In this document: positions 25,895 to 35,252 of the stretch, piece by piece
Numbering within the stretch: position 1 is the first letter of the stretch
Layout: every line of letters begins with the position of its first letter
Assembly: GCF_900637185.1 (NCBI RefSeq)
Contig: NZ_LR134352.1
Coordinates: 6,004,001-6,068,000 of the forward strand
Direction: 5' to 3'
Length of the DNA: 64,000 nucleotides
From: Nocardia asteroides
GTDB taxonomy: Bacteria > Actinomycetota > Actinomycetes > Mycobacteriales > Mycobacteriaceae
The notes under the pieces: model-generated
Told to the model about the DNA's origin: nothing
The model's input: only the letters and a program-made list of their open reading frames with translations
Database searches by the model: none
Position numbers and translations under genes: made by a program

Positions 25895-26809
25895 ATGGAC
25901 CTTCTCAGCGACGTGCTGGCCACCGCGCGCACCGGCAGCCCGGCCTCCGGGATGTTCGTGCGGCACGCGCCATGGGGCCGGGCGTATCCGAACATCGACA
26001 GCGCGGGTTTCCATGTGGTGCTGCAGGGTTCGTGCTGGCTGACGCGGCCCGGCGCCGACCCGATCGCGCTCGGCGCGGGCGACGCGGTGTTCATGCCGCG
26101 CGGGGTCGCGCACGAGCTGCTCGATCAGCTCGACAGCCCCGTCACCGAAACGGCCGGGCCCGTCGACGTGCGGGTCGTCGACGGACCCGGCGCGCCGTCG
26201 ACGCTGCTGTGCGGTTCCTATCAGCTCGCCGCCGACCGCACCCATCCCCTGCTCGCGGAACTGCCCGAGGTGGTGCACATTCCGGCCCGCCTCGGCACCC
26301 ACCCGGCGCTGCGGGCCGCCGTCGACCTGCTGGCCGACGAACTCACCGACGCCGGTCCCGGCGCCGACGCCGCGATTCCACCGCTGCTGGATCTGCTGCT
26401 GCTGTATCTGCTGCGCGCGCAGCTCGCCGAATCCCGGGACACCGCGGGCTGGGCGGCGGCCGTCGCCGATCCCGATATCTCCCGGTCGCTACGGGCCATC
26501 CACGACGACCCCGCTCGCGGCTGGACCGTCGAATCCCTCGGCGTCAGAGCCGGTCTCAGCCGTGCCGCTTTCGCCCGCCGCTTCACCGCCCTGGTCGGCG
26601 AACCGCCGCTGACCTACCTCACCCGCTGGCGGATGCTCACCGCCGCCCGGCTGCTGCGCGACACCGACCATCCGCTGTCCACCGTGGCCCGGCGCACCGG
26701 CTACGGCTCCGAATACGCCTTCGGCAAGGCCTTCAAACGCGCCTTCGGCACGGCCCCCGGCCGCTACCGCGCGACCGGAACCCCCTTGCTGGTCGCGGGC
26801 GCCTCCTGA
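25895..26809 (+). CDS. AraC-family regulator with N-terminal cupin
   Basis: Regulator of 304 aa. The cupin sensor (about 1-165) has HVVLQGSCWL and DAVFMPRGVAHELLDQ; the AraC DNA-binding domain (about 200-298) has WTVESLGVRAGLSRAAFARR and HPLSTVARRTGYGSEYAFGKAF. I use the ATG at 25895: TAGAGT lies seven bases before it, suggesting a leaderless message, and the frame upstream is low quality. It is divergent from the saccharopine-dehydrogenase-like/GDSL unit, the probable target. Confidence 0.87.
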   Translation: MDLLSDVLATARTGSPASGMFVRHAPWGRAYPNIDSAGFHVVLQGSCWLTRPGADPIALGAGDAVFMPRGVAHELLDQLDSPVTETAGPVDVRVVDGPGAPSTLLCGSYQLAADRTHPLLAELPEVVHIPARLGTHPALRAAVDLLADELTDAGPGADAAIPPLLDLLLLYLLRAQLAESRDTAGWAAAVADPDISRSLRAIHDDPARGWTVESLGVRAGLSRAAFARRFTALVGEPPLTYLTRWRMLTAARLLRDTDHPLSTVARRTGYGSEYAFGKAFKRAFGTAPGRYRATGTPLLVAGAS

Positions 26810-27065
26810 ATCAGGATAGGAAGACGGTGGCCGCTACCTCGGCACGAGGCTCCGGCTCACCCAGGGCGGCGACACCGAGCGGGGGTGATCGGCTCAACCG
26901 GGTCGCCGCCGAGCCTCGCGGTGGCCTCGGCGACACCCTCGCAGAGCAGCGGGCATCGTCCGGATCCGGCCGTGCTCGGCTCCGGCCCCGTGCTCACCGC
27001 CCAGTTCGTAGCGGCCGCTGACGAGCCGGGGCGGTGCGCGCGGTCGGTGGCGGCGGGCCGGCGGG
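26810..27065. other. Gene-free stretch between AraC and beta-lactamase genes
   Basis: 256 bp, G+C-rich, without a convincing gene, terminator or repeat. Short open frames exist on both strands but have no start context or recognisable sequence. Confidence 0.5.
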
Positions 27066-27983
27066 TCAGTTGAGGCTCGCCACCGCGGTTTTCGCCGCCT
27101 CGGCGACGAGCTCGTTCACCGGATCGGCGTCCTTCTCCGTGCGGGTGGTGAGCACGGCCAGGACCAGCGGCGCCCGGCCGGGCGGCCAGGCGACGGCGAC
27201 GTCGAGCGCGGATCCGTAGGCGGGGGTGCCGGTCTTGTCGCCTATGGTCCAGTCCGCGGGCAGCCCCGCCTTGATCCGTTTGGCGCCGGTCCTGCTGGCC
27301 TTCAACCACGCGGCGAGCTGGGCGCGTTCGGGTTCGGCCAGCGCGGTGCCGACGACCAGAGCCCGGTAGTCGGCGGCCAGCGCGGCGGCCGTGGTGGTGT
27401 CGCGTTCGTCGCCGGGGACGGCGGTGTTGAGCTCGGGTTCCCAGCGGTCCAGCCGCGACACCTGGTCGCCCAGGGTGCGCAGGAAGGCGGTGAAACCCTC
27501 GGGGCCGCCGAGCAGCCGGAGCAGCAGGTTGCCCGCGGTGTTGTCGGACTGGGTGATCGCGGCGTCGCAGAGGGCGGTGACGGTCATACCGGTGTCGATG
27601 TGCTGCTCGGTCTCCGGGGAGTTCACGACGATGTCGGCGGCGGTGTACCGGATCACCTGCTCGAAATAGCCCGTGGCGAGGGGATGCGCCTGGAGCAGGG
27701 CGCCACAGGCCAGGCCCTTGAAGGTGGAGGCCATCGGGAAACGTTCGTGCTCGCGGTAGGCGACGACGCGGTCGGTGCCGGTGTCGAGCACCGACAGGCC
27801 CAGGCGCGCATCGTAGGTCGACTCCAGGGCGGCGAACGCGAGCGCGTCCGCGGCCGCCGCGGTGGAGCTGGGCGCGGTGGCCTCGGTGGCGGCGGTGGAG
27901 CACGCCGACGCGGCGACGGCGATGAGCGCCAGCGCGGCGGCGGCGAGGCGCCTGCGGAAGGAGAGGGTCACGAAGGAAGTCAC
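27066..27983 (-). CDS. bla: Class A beta-lactamase, lipoprotein
   Basis: Serine beta-lactamase of 305 aa that hydrolyses penicillins and probably cephalosporins. The signal peptide ends in the lipobox AASAC. Class A motifs are complete: SxxK in [16 protein letters not shown] in [10 protein letters not shown], the omega-loop Glu in WEPELN and KTG in [12 protein letters not shown] Cys just before the SDN region and one after STFK suggest a disulfide, as in some carbapenem-tolerant enzymes (inference). It resembles the FAR/AST group of Nocardia. It is divergent from a LysR-type gene, suggesting inducible control. Confidence 0.95.
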   Translation of the reverse strand: MTSFVTLSFRRRLAAAALALIAVAASACSTAATEATAPSSTAAAADALAFAALESTYDARLGLSVLDTGTDRVVAYREHERFPMASTFKGLACGALLQAHPLATGYFEQVIRYTAADIVVNSPETEQHIDTGMTVTALCDAAITQSDNTAGNLLLRLLGGPEGFTAFLRTLGDQVSRLDRWEPELNTAVPGDERDTTTAAALAADYRALVVGTALAEPERAQLAAWLKASRTGAKRIKAGLPADWTIGDKTGTPAYGSALDVAVAWPPGRAPLVLAVLTTRTEKDADPVNELVAEAAKTAVASLN

Positions 27984-28151
27984 CGGTGCAGCCCATCACC
28001 GCGGCCGCGGGCGCGGCCAATACCCGAGCGGGGTGTGTCCGAGTCGGCTTCGATATCGGCCCAGGTCACGCTGGGGACAACCGTGCGGACGGTCGGCTGC
28101 CGGTGCCCGATCCGGGGTACTCGCCGGGCGGGCGCTGGTTCAATGGCCGAC

Positions 28152-29018
28152 ATGGATCTGCTCCGTCATCTCCGGTTCTTCGTCGCGGTCGCCGACGAGG
28201 GCCACTTCGGGCGGGCCGCGGCCGCGCTGGAGATGACCCAGCCGCCGCTCTCACAGGGGCTGCGGCGGCTCGAACAGCATCTGGACCTCGAACTGATCCA
28301 CCGCACCAGCCAGGGCGCCGTGCTCACCGCGGCGGGCAGGCAGCTGCTGCCCCGAGCCCGGCTGCTGGTCGACGACGCCGACCGGCTGCTCGCGGAATCC
28401 GAACGGATCGCCCAGCGCAGCGGCACCGTGCGCTTCGCGGCGACCACGGCGCTGCCCGACCGGCTGGTGACGGCGTGCGTCACCGCGCTGCGGGCCGCGG
28501 GCGGCACGGTGTCGACCGCGCTCGGAACCACCGTCGACCTGGTGGCCGAGGTGCGGGCGGGGGTGTGCGATGTCGCGGTGGTCGAACATCCGGCCCTGGT
28601 CGACGGCGTCGACGCGGGACCGGTGGTGAAACTCCCACGCTGGCTGGTGGTTCCGGCCGACCACCGCACCACCACGACCGAGCGTCCCACCTTCCCGATG
28701 CTCGCGGGCCTGCACTTCGCCCATCCCGCGCGCGCCGCCAATCCACCCGCCTTCGACACCGTCCTGGACCTGTTGCGCGAGCGCGGACTCGACGTACCCA
28801 CGCTGACCGCCGCCGACGATCGCGCGGTGCTCGCCGCGGTCGCCGCCGGCACCGGTTTCGGGTTCACCGCCACCCCGCCGACGCCCACACCGGGGGTGGC
28901 CTGGCTGACGCTGGCGCCCCAGTCGGTGGCCTTGCGGGTCAGGATCATTCGCCGCCCGGATGCGGGCGCGCACGCCGACGCGCTGGATCGGGTGCTGTAC
29001 CGGGAACGTCTGCGGTGA
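28152..29018 (+). CDS. LysR-family transcriptional regulator
   Basis: LysR-type regulator of 288 aa. The N-terminal winged helix reads MDLLRHLRFFVAVADEGHFG, then AAAALEMTQPPLSQGLRRLE, followed by a periplasmic-binding-fold effector domain. An in-frame ATG at 28143 is an equally possible start. It is divergent from the beta-lactamase gene across 168 bp, the AmpR-ampC arrangement. Its stop overlaps the next gene as GTGA. I infer that it controls the lactamase and the coupled serine hydrolase. Confidence 0.9.
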   Translation: MDLLRHLRFFVAVADEGHFGRAAAALEMTQPPLSQGLRRLEQHLDLELIHRTSQGAVLTAAGRQLLPRARLLVDDADRLLAESERIAQRSGTVRFAATTALPDRLVTACVTALRAAGGTVSTALGTTVDLVAEVRAGVCDVAVVEHPALVDGVDAGPVVKLPRWLVVPADHRTTTTERPTFPMLAGLHFAHPARAANPPAFDTVLDLLRERGLDVPTLTAADDRAVLAAVAAGTGFGFTATPPTPTPGVAWLTLAPQSVALRVRIIRRPDAGAHADALDRVLYRERLR

Positions 29019-29902
29019 GCCCGGTCGACCGGATCCGCGCCGTCTTCGCCGACGCGGGCTGCACCGGGTGGCTGCACGCCCGGCGCTGCGACGACTCCGC
29101 CGCCGAGGTGTCGCTGGGCGGTGACGACCGGGTGGTGGTCGCGTCGGTGTACAAGCTGCTGCTGCTCGCCGCGTTCTGCCGCCGCGTCGACGACGGCCGG
29201 CTCGATCCGGCGGCCAGGATCACCGTCGTCCCCGCCGACTGCACGCCTGGCCCGACCGGGCTCGCGGCCCTGCATGATCCCGTCACGCTGAGCTTCCGGG
29301 ATCTGGCCACGTCGATGATGACGGTGTCGGACAATGCCGCCGCCGACGTCCTGCTGGGCGAGGTCGGGCTGGGCGCGGTGGGTGATCTCGTGGACGAACT
29401 CGGGCTCACCGGCACCCGGATCGTCGGCGGCACCGCCGACCAGCACCGCAGCCTGGTGCGCGACACCGACACCCACACCACCGCCGAGGCCTTCGCCGCG
29501 CTCGCCGACAACGACGAGGCGTGGACCGTGTCGGCCTACGACCCCTCCTACGCCAGCGCCACCACCCCCGAGGAGATGACCCGGTTCCTGCGCCTGCTGT
29601 GGAGCGGGGCCGTGTTGTCCACGGCGAGTACCGAATTCGTGCGTTCGGTGATGGGCCGTCAGGTCTGGCAGCATCGGATCGCCGCCGCCTTCCCGCACAG
29701 CGGGGTCCTCGTGGCGGGCAAGACCGGCACCATCGGGGTGATCCGCAACGAGGTCGCGGTGGTGGAGTTTCCCGGCGAAACCCCGGTCGCCGTGGCGGTT
29801 TTCACCCGCGCGGCGCGGGCCGACCCGACTCTGCCCGTGGTCGACGCCGCCATCGGCGAGGCCGCCCGTATCGCCGTGACCGAACTGCGCCGCCCCCGCT
29901 GA
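29015..29902 (+). CDS. Beta-lactamase-fold serine hydrolase without signal peptide or omega-loop Glu
   Basis: Protein of 295 aa with the class A/PBP-type core: SxxK in ASVYKLLLLAAFC, SDN in MTVSDNAAADVLL and KTG in VAGKTGTIGVI. Where class A enzymes carry the deacylating Glu, about 34 residues after SDN, the sequence is IVGGTADQH, with no Glu. No signal peptide is seen, so it appears cytoplasmic. It could be an esterase, a slow acyl-trapping protein, or a beta-lactam sensor coupled to the LysR gene (GTGA overlap). Activity as a lactamase is doubtful. Confidence 0.82.
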   Translation: MSPVDRIRAVFADAGCTGWLHARRCDDSAAEVSLGGDDRVVVASVYKLLLLAAFCRRVDDGRLDPAARITVVPADCTPGPTGLAALHDPVTLSFRDLATSMMTVSDNAAADVLLGEVGLGAVGDLVDELGLTGTRIVGGTADQHRSLVRDTDTHTTAEAFAALADNDEAWTVSAYDPSYASATTPEEMTRFLRLLWSGAVLSTASTEFVRSVMGRQVWQHRIAAAFPHSGVLVAGKTGTIGVIRNEVAVVEFPGETPVAVAVFTRAARADPTLPVVDAAIGEAARIAVTELRRPR

Positions 29903-29942
29903 CGCTGTCCGCCCGCACCCGGTATGGCTAGCATCGTCGTTC

Positions 29943-32900
29943 GTGGGTGGAGATTCTTCCGGCTTCGGCCGGGTGCGGTTGGCCGGAATCGTGGCGGGGG
30001 TCGTCGGGGCGGCGCTGGCGGTGTCGGCGCCGTTACTGCCGGTTCGGCAGGAACGGGCGAGCCTGGACTGGCCGCAACCGCAGTCGATGCAGCTGAGCGC
30101 GCCGCTGGTGGACTACGTGCCGCTGTCGCTGGACCTGAGCGTCCCGTGCACGGCCCTGCGCGACCTGACCGGCGCGACCGTGCTGTCGACGGTGCCTCCC
30201 CAAGCCCCACGCGCGGGCTCCAAAGGCCTCGTCGCCCGCATCGAAGACCGCCCCGAAAGCGGCCGCACCCTCGCCGTCGTCCTGCGCGACCGCCTGCTGC
30301 TGAGCGCGTCCCTGGCGGACATCGCCGGCCCGGGCGAAACGCTCGCCGATTCTGGACCAGGAGGGACACCGGCACCCGGGAGCCGCCCTGATCCCGGCGC
30401 CACCGCACCGACCGGTCCGCCCCCAAACGGCGCTGCTCCGGCTAGCCCGCCGAGCGGTGCTGGCCCGGCTAGCCCGCCGAACGGTGCTACTCCGGGTAGT
30501 CCGCCACCGGTCGGCGCTGCCCCAGGTAGCCCGACACCGGGCGGCGCCACCCCAGGTAGCCCGACACCAGGCGGCGCCACCCCAGACAGCCCAACACCAG
30601 GCGGCGCCACACCAGACAGCCCGACACCAGGCGGCGCCACCCCAGGTAGCCCAACACCAGGCGGCGCCACACCAGGCAGCCCAACACCAGGCAACGCCAC
30701 CCCAGGCAGCCCGACACCAGGCGGCGCCACACCAGGCAGCCCGACACCAGGCAACGCCACACCAGGTAGTCCGCCAGCGGGCCCGGGCGGTGGAATCCCC
30801 AGCGGCGCAAAGGAGAAAGTGCAAGCGGCGGCTTGTGGCGCGCTGACCATCACGTCGACCGCGTCGCGCACGACAGCCGAGCTGACCGGGCTGAGCAAGG
30901 CCGACGGGTCGCCGCTGCGGACGGTCGTCGAGGGGGATGTGCGGCCGCAGATCGTGGGCGTCTACACCGAGCTGGATCGTGGGCGGATGGGTGACGCGCG
31001 CCTGCACGCGGAGATCGACACGCGGTTCTCGTCGAGCCCGAGTGGGTGGAAGCTGGCGGCGATACTCGGGGCCGTGCTGTGCACCCTGCTCGCGCTGATC
31101 TGCCTGCACCGCGCGGATATTCGTGACGGCCGACGCTCGCGCCGCGTCCTGCCCGCCCGCTGGTGGCGGCCGACCTGGCTGGACGGAACGGTCGCGGGCA
31201 CGCTCGTGGTGTGGCACGTGATCGGGGCCAACAGCTCCGACGACGGCTACATCCTGACCATGGCGAAGGCCTCGCGCGAGGCCGGCTACACGGCCAACTA
31301 CTACCGGTGGTTCCAGGTCGCCGAGGCCCCGTTCGGCTGGCCGTACGAGGTGCTCGCGCAGTTGACCCGGGTCAGCGAGGCCGGACTGTGGATGCGCCTG
31401 CCCGCGCTGCTGGCCGGCCTGGTCTGCTGGCTGCTGCTGAGCCGGGAAGTGCTGCCGCGCCTGGGTTCCCGGGTCACGGCGAGTGCGACGGCACGCTGGA
31501 CCGCGGCGCTGGTGTTCCTCGCGCTGTGGCTGCCCTTCAACAACGGCCTGCGCCCGGAACCGCTGATCGCGGTGGGCGCGCTGCTCACCTGGTGCTCGAT
31601 GGAACGCGCCATCGCCACCCGGCGGCTGCTGCCCGCCGCCGTCGCGGTGCTGGTCGCCGCCTTCTCCCTGGCCGCCGGCCCGACCGGCCTCATCTGTGTG
31701 GGCGCGCTGCTGGCCGGTTCGCGCCCGGTCCTGCGCGTCATCGCCGCACGGGCAGCGACCGATTCGGGTCCGCGGTGGTGGCGATACGCGGCGGTGCTGG
31801 CGCCGATAGCGGCGGCGGGCACCCTGGTGCTCGTGGTGGTCTTCGCCGACCAGACCTTCTCGACGGTGCTGGAAGCCACCCGTGTCCGGCAGCTCGTCGG
31901 CCCCGACATGTCGTGGTTCGAGGAACGCACCCGCTGGGATTCGCTGCTGTCGGTGAACCCCGACGGTTCGCTGGCCCGCCGCTTCGGTGTGCTCGCCATG
32001 CTGCTCTGCCTGGCCGTCGGCATCCTGGCGGCCGTACGCCGTGGGGGGAGCATTCCCGGGACCGCGCGCGGCCCCGTCACCCGCATCCTGGCGGTCACGT
32101 TCCTGGCCCTGCTGCTGATGATGTTCACCCCCACCAAGTGGACCCACCATTTCGGCGTCTACGCGGGCCTGGCAGGCGGTCTCGCCGCGATCACCACGGT
32201 CGCGCTGAGCCGCACCGTCGTGCGCGCGAACTACCTGCGCACGCTGTTCGCCGCCGCGGTCCTGTTCCTGCTCGCGGTCTGCTTCACCGGCTCCAACGGC
32301 TACTGGTACGTCTCCGGCTATGGGGTCCCCTGGCCCGACCGCGCCCCGGCCCTGGGCGGCATCGAAGTCTCCACCCTGCTCCTCGCCGCGACCGTTCTCG
32401 CCCTACTGGTCGCCCTGAGGCAGTACTACCGCACGCCCGAGAACGGCACGGCCATACGAACTTCCCGGTTCCCAGCCGTGGTGCCACTCACTCTCGCGGC
32501 GGCGGGCATGGTCCTGCTCGACGTGGGATCACTGGCGACGGCCGCCGTCTCGCAGTACCCCGCCTACTCGGTCGCCCTGTCGAACCTGCGCACCATGACC
32601 GGTGACCAGTGCGCCATGGCCGACGAGGTCCTCGTAGAGACCAACACCGCCGACTCCCTCCTCACCCCCTACACCGGCACGGTCGCCGACGGACTCGCCG
32701 CCGAGAACACCGGCTTCACCCCCAACGGCCTCGGCAGCCTCGCCCCCGACCCGGGCCCCGGCCAATCCTCCGCTCCCCCATCAGGTTCAGGCCCCACCCC
32801 GGGCCCCGACGGCCAAGGCGGCACCCCCGCCGGACCCCCGCCATCCGCCGGCGGCGCTCCCAGCGGCCAGGGTGGCACCCCGGGCGGATCCGCCCCATCC

Positions 32901-33860
32901 AGCAGCCCGGGTAACACACCCGGCGGATCCGCCCCGACCGGCGGCACAGCGGGTCAGGGCGCGCCCAGCGGACCGGGTGCCGCGCCGGGTGGTGGATCGG
33001 GACCGGGTGGTGCGGGCCAGAATCCGGTGACCGGTGTCAACGGCAGCACCGTGGCACTGCCGTTCGGGCTGGTCCCCGAGCGCACGCCGGTGCTCGGCAG
33101 TTATTCCACCGGCGCCCCGCAGCGGAGTGCGCTGACCACGCAGTGGTATCGACTGGATCTCGCTGCCGCCCGGCAGAATCCCGCGCACCGGGTGCTGATC
33201 CTGACCGTGGCGGGCCGGATCGAGTCGGTGTCGCCGGAGGGGAGCCGGATGCCCGGGCAGCGGTTGCGGGTCGAGTTCGCGCGGCGAGCGGAGGACGGCA
33301 CCGTCACACCGACGGGTGAGCTGGCGCCGCCGACGGTCGGCGGGGCGCCCGGCTGGCGGAATCTGCCGATCGATCTGGATCGGATCCCGGTGGGTACCAC
33401 CGCGGTCCGGCTGGTGGCCGAGTCGAGGGAACCCGATCCCCTGCAGTGGCTGGCGCTCACCCCGCCGCGGCTGCCCACGCTGTCATCGCTGAACACCGTG
33501 GTCGGCAGCACCGATCCGGTCCTCACGGATTTCCATGTGGGACTGGCCTTCCCGTGCCAGCGTCCGTTCGACCATCGCGTCGGGGTCGCGGAGACGCCGC
33601 TGTGGCGGATCCAGCCGGACAAGCTCAACGCCCAGGTCTCCGAGACCTGGCAGGGCGACACCGGCGGCGGCCCGCTCGGCTGGACCGGCCTGCTGACGCA
33701 GTCGCGCACCATCCCCGCCTACCTGGCCGAGGACTGGACCAGGGACTGGGGTGAGCTCCAGCGCCTCACCCGCCTGATCGCGGCCCCACCGGCCGAGCTC
33801 ACCACGCGCACGGACAGCGCGTGGGGCTGGACCGGCGAGAGCCCCATCCGGACCCGCTGA
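29943..33860 (+). CDS. Arabinosyltransferase of the EmbA/EmbB/EmbC family with repeat insertions
   Basis: GT-C glycosyltransferase that adds arabinose from decaprenylphosphoryl-arabinose to cell-wall arabinogalactan or lipoarabinomannan; target of ethambutol. It has 1305 aa against about 1090 in mycobacteria. After one N-terminal helix a periplasmic domain is interrupted at about 140-285 by Pro/Gly/Thr repeats. A block of roughly 12 helices (about 360-870) follows, with the catalytic Asp pair in GANSSDDGYILTMAKA (about 425) and the family region PEPLIAVGALL. A second Pro/Gly/Ser insertion (about 935-1020) precedes the C-terminal carbohydrate-binding domain. The GTG start has TAGCAT eight bases before it and no Shine-Dalgarno. 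Confidence 0.93.
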   Translation: MGGDSSGFGRVRLAGIVAGVVGAALAVSAPLLPVRQERASLDWPQPQSMQLSAPLVDYVPLSLDLSVPCTALRDLTGATVLSTVPPQAPRAGSKGLVARIEDRPESGRTLAVVLRDRLLLSASLADIAGPGETLADSGPGGTPAPGSRPDPGATAPTGPPPNGAAPASPPSGAGPASPPNGATPGSPPPVGAAPGSPTPGGATPGSPTPGGATPDSPTPGGATPDSPTPGGATPGSPTPGGATPGSPTPGNATPGSPTPGGATPGSPTPGNATPGSPPAGPGGGIPSGAKEKVQAAACGALTITSTASRTTAELTGLSKADGSPLRTVVEGDVRPQIVGVYTELDRGRMGDARLHAEIDTRFSSSPSGWKLAAILGAVLCTLLALICLHRADIRDGRRSRRVLPARWWRPTWLDGTVAGTLVVWHVIGANSSDDGYILTMAKASREAGYTANYYRWFQVAEAPFGWPYEVLAQLTRVSEAGLWMRLPALLAGLVCWLLLSREVLPRLGSRVTASATARWTAALVFLALWLPFNNGLRPEPLIAVGALLTWCSMERAIATRRLLPAAVAVLVAAFSLAAGPTGLICVGALLAGSRPVLRVIAARAATDSGPRWWRYAAVLAPIAAAGTLVLVVVFADQTFSTVLEATRVRQLVGPDMSWFEERTRWDSLLSVNPDGSLARRFGVLAMLLCLAVGILAAVRRGGSIPGTARGPVTRILAVTFLALLLMMFTPTKWTHHFGVYAGLAGGLAAITTVALSRTVVRANYLRTLFAAAVLFLLAVCFTGSNGYWYVSGYGVPWPDRAPALGGIEVSTLLLAATVLALLVALRQYYRTPENGTAIRTSRFPAVVPLTLAAAGMVLLDVGSLATAAVSQYPAYSVALSNLRTMTGDQCAMADEVLVETNTADSLLTPYTGTVADGLAAENTGFTPNGLGSLAPDPGPGQSSAPPSGSGPTPGPDGQGGTPAGPPPSAGGAPSGQGGTPGGSAPSSSPGNTPGGSAPTGGTAGQGAPSGPGAAPGGGSGPGGAGQNPVTGVNGSTVALPFGLVPERTPVLGSYSTGAPQRSALTTQWYRLDLAAARQNPAHRVLILTVAGRIESVSPEGSRMPGQRLRVEFARRAEDGTVTPTGELAPPTVGGAPGWRNLPIDLDRIPVGTTAVRLVAESREPDPLQWLALTPPRLPTLSSLNTVVGSTDPVLTDFHVGLAFPCQRPFDHRVGVAETPLWRIQPDKLNAQVSETWQGDTGGGPLGWTGLLTQSRTIPAYLAEDWTRDWGELQRLTRLIAAPPAELTTRTDSAWGWTGESPIRTR
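30531..30770 (+). repeat. Eight in-frame 30-bp tandem repeats inside the Emb gene
   Basis: Eight consecutive 30-bp units beginning at 30531 encode PTPGGATPGS, with Asn for the second Gly or Asp for the last Gly in some copies. More degenerate copies precede it from about 30420. Length changes would stay in frame, so this is a candidate VNTR. Confidence 0.95.
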
Positions 33861-33868
33861 CACACAGA

Positions 33869-33904
33869 AAACCGCCGTTGCCTTCATCGAGGCAACGGCG
33901 GTTT
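33869..33904. terminator. Bidirectional intrinsic terminator
   Basis: A perfect 14-bp stem (33869-33882 with 33891-33904), an 8-nt loop, A residues on the left and TTT on the right. It lies between the convergent Emb and mycolyltransferase genes. Confidence 0.88.
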
Positions 33905-33919
33905 CGGCTGTGGGAGAAC

Positions 33920-35089
33920 CTACTTCGGCGGTTCGTTCCCCGGCGGGCCACCGGCGGGCGGCTGACCCGGCGCACCGGCGGGCGGCTCACCACCGGCGGG
34001 CGGCGCGCCCGCGGGCAGCGGCTTGCCGATATTGCGCGCCATGTCGGGCATCAACCGGATGGCGACCTGCTCCCAGGTACCCCAGTTGTGGATGCCGATA
34101 TCGGGGAAGTCGTAGCTGACGTTGGTGTATCCCAGTGCGGTGATCCGCTTTTCGAACGAGCGGGTGTTGGCCAGCGCGATCGCCTCGAGCGGCATGCCCT
34201 GGGTGATCGCGTCCACCGACGAGAGATCCTGGTCGGCGGGCTTGGCGCTGCCCGCGGAGATGTAGAGGCGGGTGTTGTTGGCGATCAGCTTCTCGGCGAA
34301 CCCGTACGGGTCCATCCGCCGCCACTTCTCGCTCCCGGCGGGCGCCATCGCCTCGATGTTGTAGCCACCGCTGGCGATCATCGCCGCGCCCAGCGCCTCC
34401 CGCATGCCGGGCATCGACATGTGCAGGTAGCCCGACAGCGATCCGGCGTAGACGAACTGCTCCGGATGGTAGGCCGCCATCAGCAGCGCGGCGCTGCCGC
34501 CGCTGGACAGGCCGAGCACGCCGTTGCGGGTGTTGCTGAACCCGAGTCGGCTCTTCAGCGCGTCGGGCAGCGTCTTGGTGATGAAGGTTTCCCACTCGTA
34601 CTTGGTGACCTTGCCGTTGGTGTCCTCCCAGCCGCCGACGGCGGACCCGGAGTCCGCGCTGGGCAGGGCCGACCCGTCGGGGTTCACGCCGAAGAAGCTG
34701 CTCGGCTGGTCCCAGTCGGCGTAGAAGCTGGACTGGCCGCCGACCGGCATCACCACATTGATGTTGAACTTGGCGATCTGGGCGGGGATGGAAGTGTGCT
34801 TCTCCCAGCCGTTCAGATCGTCCTCGGCGCGTTCGCCGTCGAGCAGGTACACCACCCGGTCGGTGTTGCCGTCGGCGGCGCGCACGATCCGGGTGTTGAT
34901 GGTGCCCATCGAGGAATCGACGGCGAAGTCGATCGCCGACGGATCGGCATCGGCCGACGCCGGGGCGACCACGGCCACCGACGCGCCGAGCGGCAGCAAC
35001 GCGGCCACGGCGGCGCCCGCCATGCCACGTCGGAGTCTGCTGGACCGGTGCGGGCGCGTCCGCGCCCCGCCCCCAGTTACGCCACGCAT
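33920..35089 (-). CDS. Exported mycolyltransferase/esterase, antigen-85 type
   Basis: Alpha/beta-hydrolase of 389 aa that in the family transfers mycolic acids between trehalose mycolates and arabinogalactan. A basic N-terminus and hydrophobic core end near APASA (about 46). The nucleophile is in GVLGLSSGGSAALLMAAYHP, the Ser environment of Ag85, and the His in IGIHNWGTWEQ. The FADW-like segment SSFYADWDQ lies near the substrate cleft. The C-terminal 35 residues are a Pro/Gly/Ala-rich tail. It lies downstream of, and convergent with, the arabinosyltransferase, whose product it would acylate. Confidence 0.9.
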   Translation of the reverse strand: MRGVTGGGARTRPHRSSRLRRGMAGAAVAALLPLGASVAVVAPASADADPSAIDFAVDSSMGTINTRIVRAADGNTDRVVYLLDGERAEDDLNGWEKHTSIPAQIAKFNINVVMPVGGQSSFYADWDQPSSFFGVNPDGSALPSADSGSAVGGWEDTNGKVTKYEWETFITKTLPDALKSRLGFSNTRNGVLGLSSGGSAALLMAAYHPEQFVYAGSLSGYLHMSMPGMREALGAAMIASGGYNIEAMAPAGSEKWRRMDPYGFAEKLIANNTRLYISAGSAKPADQDLSSVDAITQGMPLEAIALANTRSFEKRITALGYTNVSYDFPDIGIHNWGTWEQVAIRLMPDMARNIGKPLPAGAPPAGGEPPAGAPGQPPAGGPPGNEPPK

Positions 35090-35252
35090 GATCTAGGTCA
35101 GACCTTTCCGTTGTGCGGCACCCGCCGCTCCCCACTCCACCCGTCCGCGGCGGCTCGGCCTGCGGACGGATCCTGCCGGGCAGCATAGCGCGCCCCCGAT
35201 CCGCGGGGCAGAGCCAAATGCGATGTGACGCAATTCCCTTGGCCGCCGGCGC

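Noticed and set aside
27986..29014. Extension of the serine hydrolase frame upstream through the LysR gene
   Set aside because: The sequence before 29015 in that frame is Arg-rich out-of-frame LysR DNA; the GTG at 29015 starts the recognisable protein.
30531..30770. CRISPR-like regular repeats
   Set aside because: The 30-bp units are directly adjacent without spacers, stay in frame with the arabinosyltransferase and encode a Pro/Gly/Thr decapeptide.
30033..32150. Long open frame on the minus strand across the Emb gene
   Set aside because: Very high G+C content leaves long antisense frames open; its product is a low-complexity Arg/Gln/Trp-rich string with no domain, while the plus strand encodes a clear membrane enzyme.
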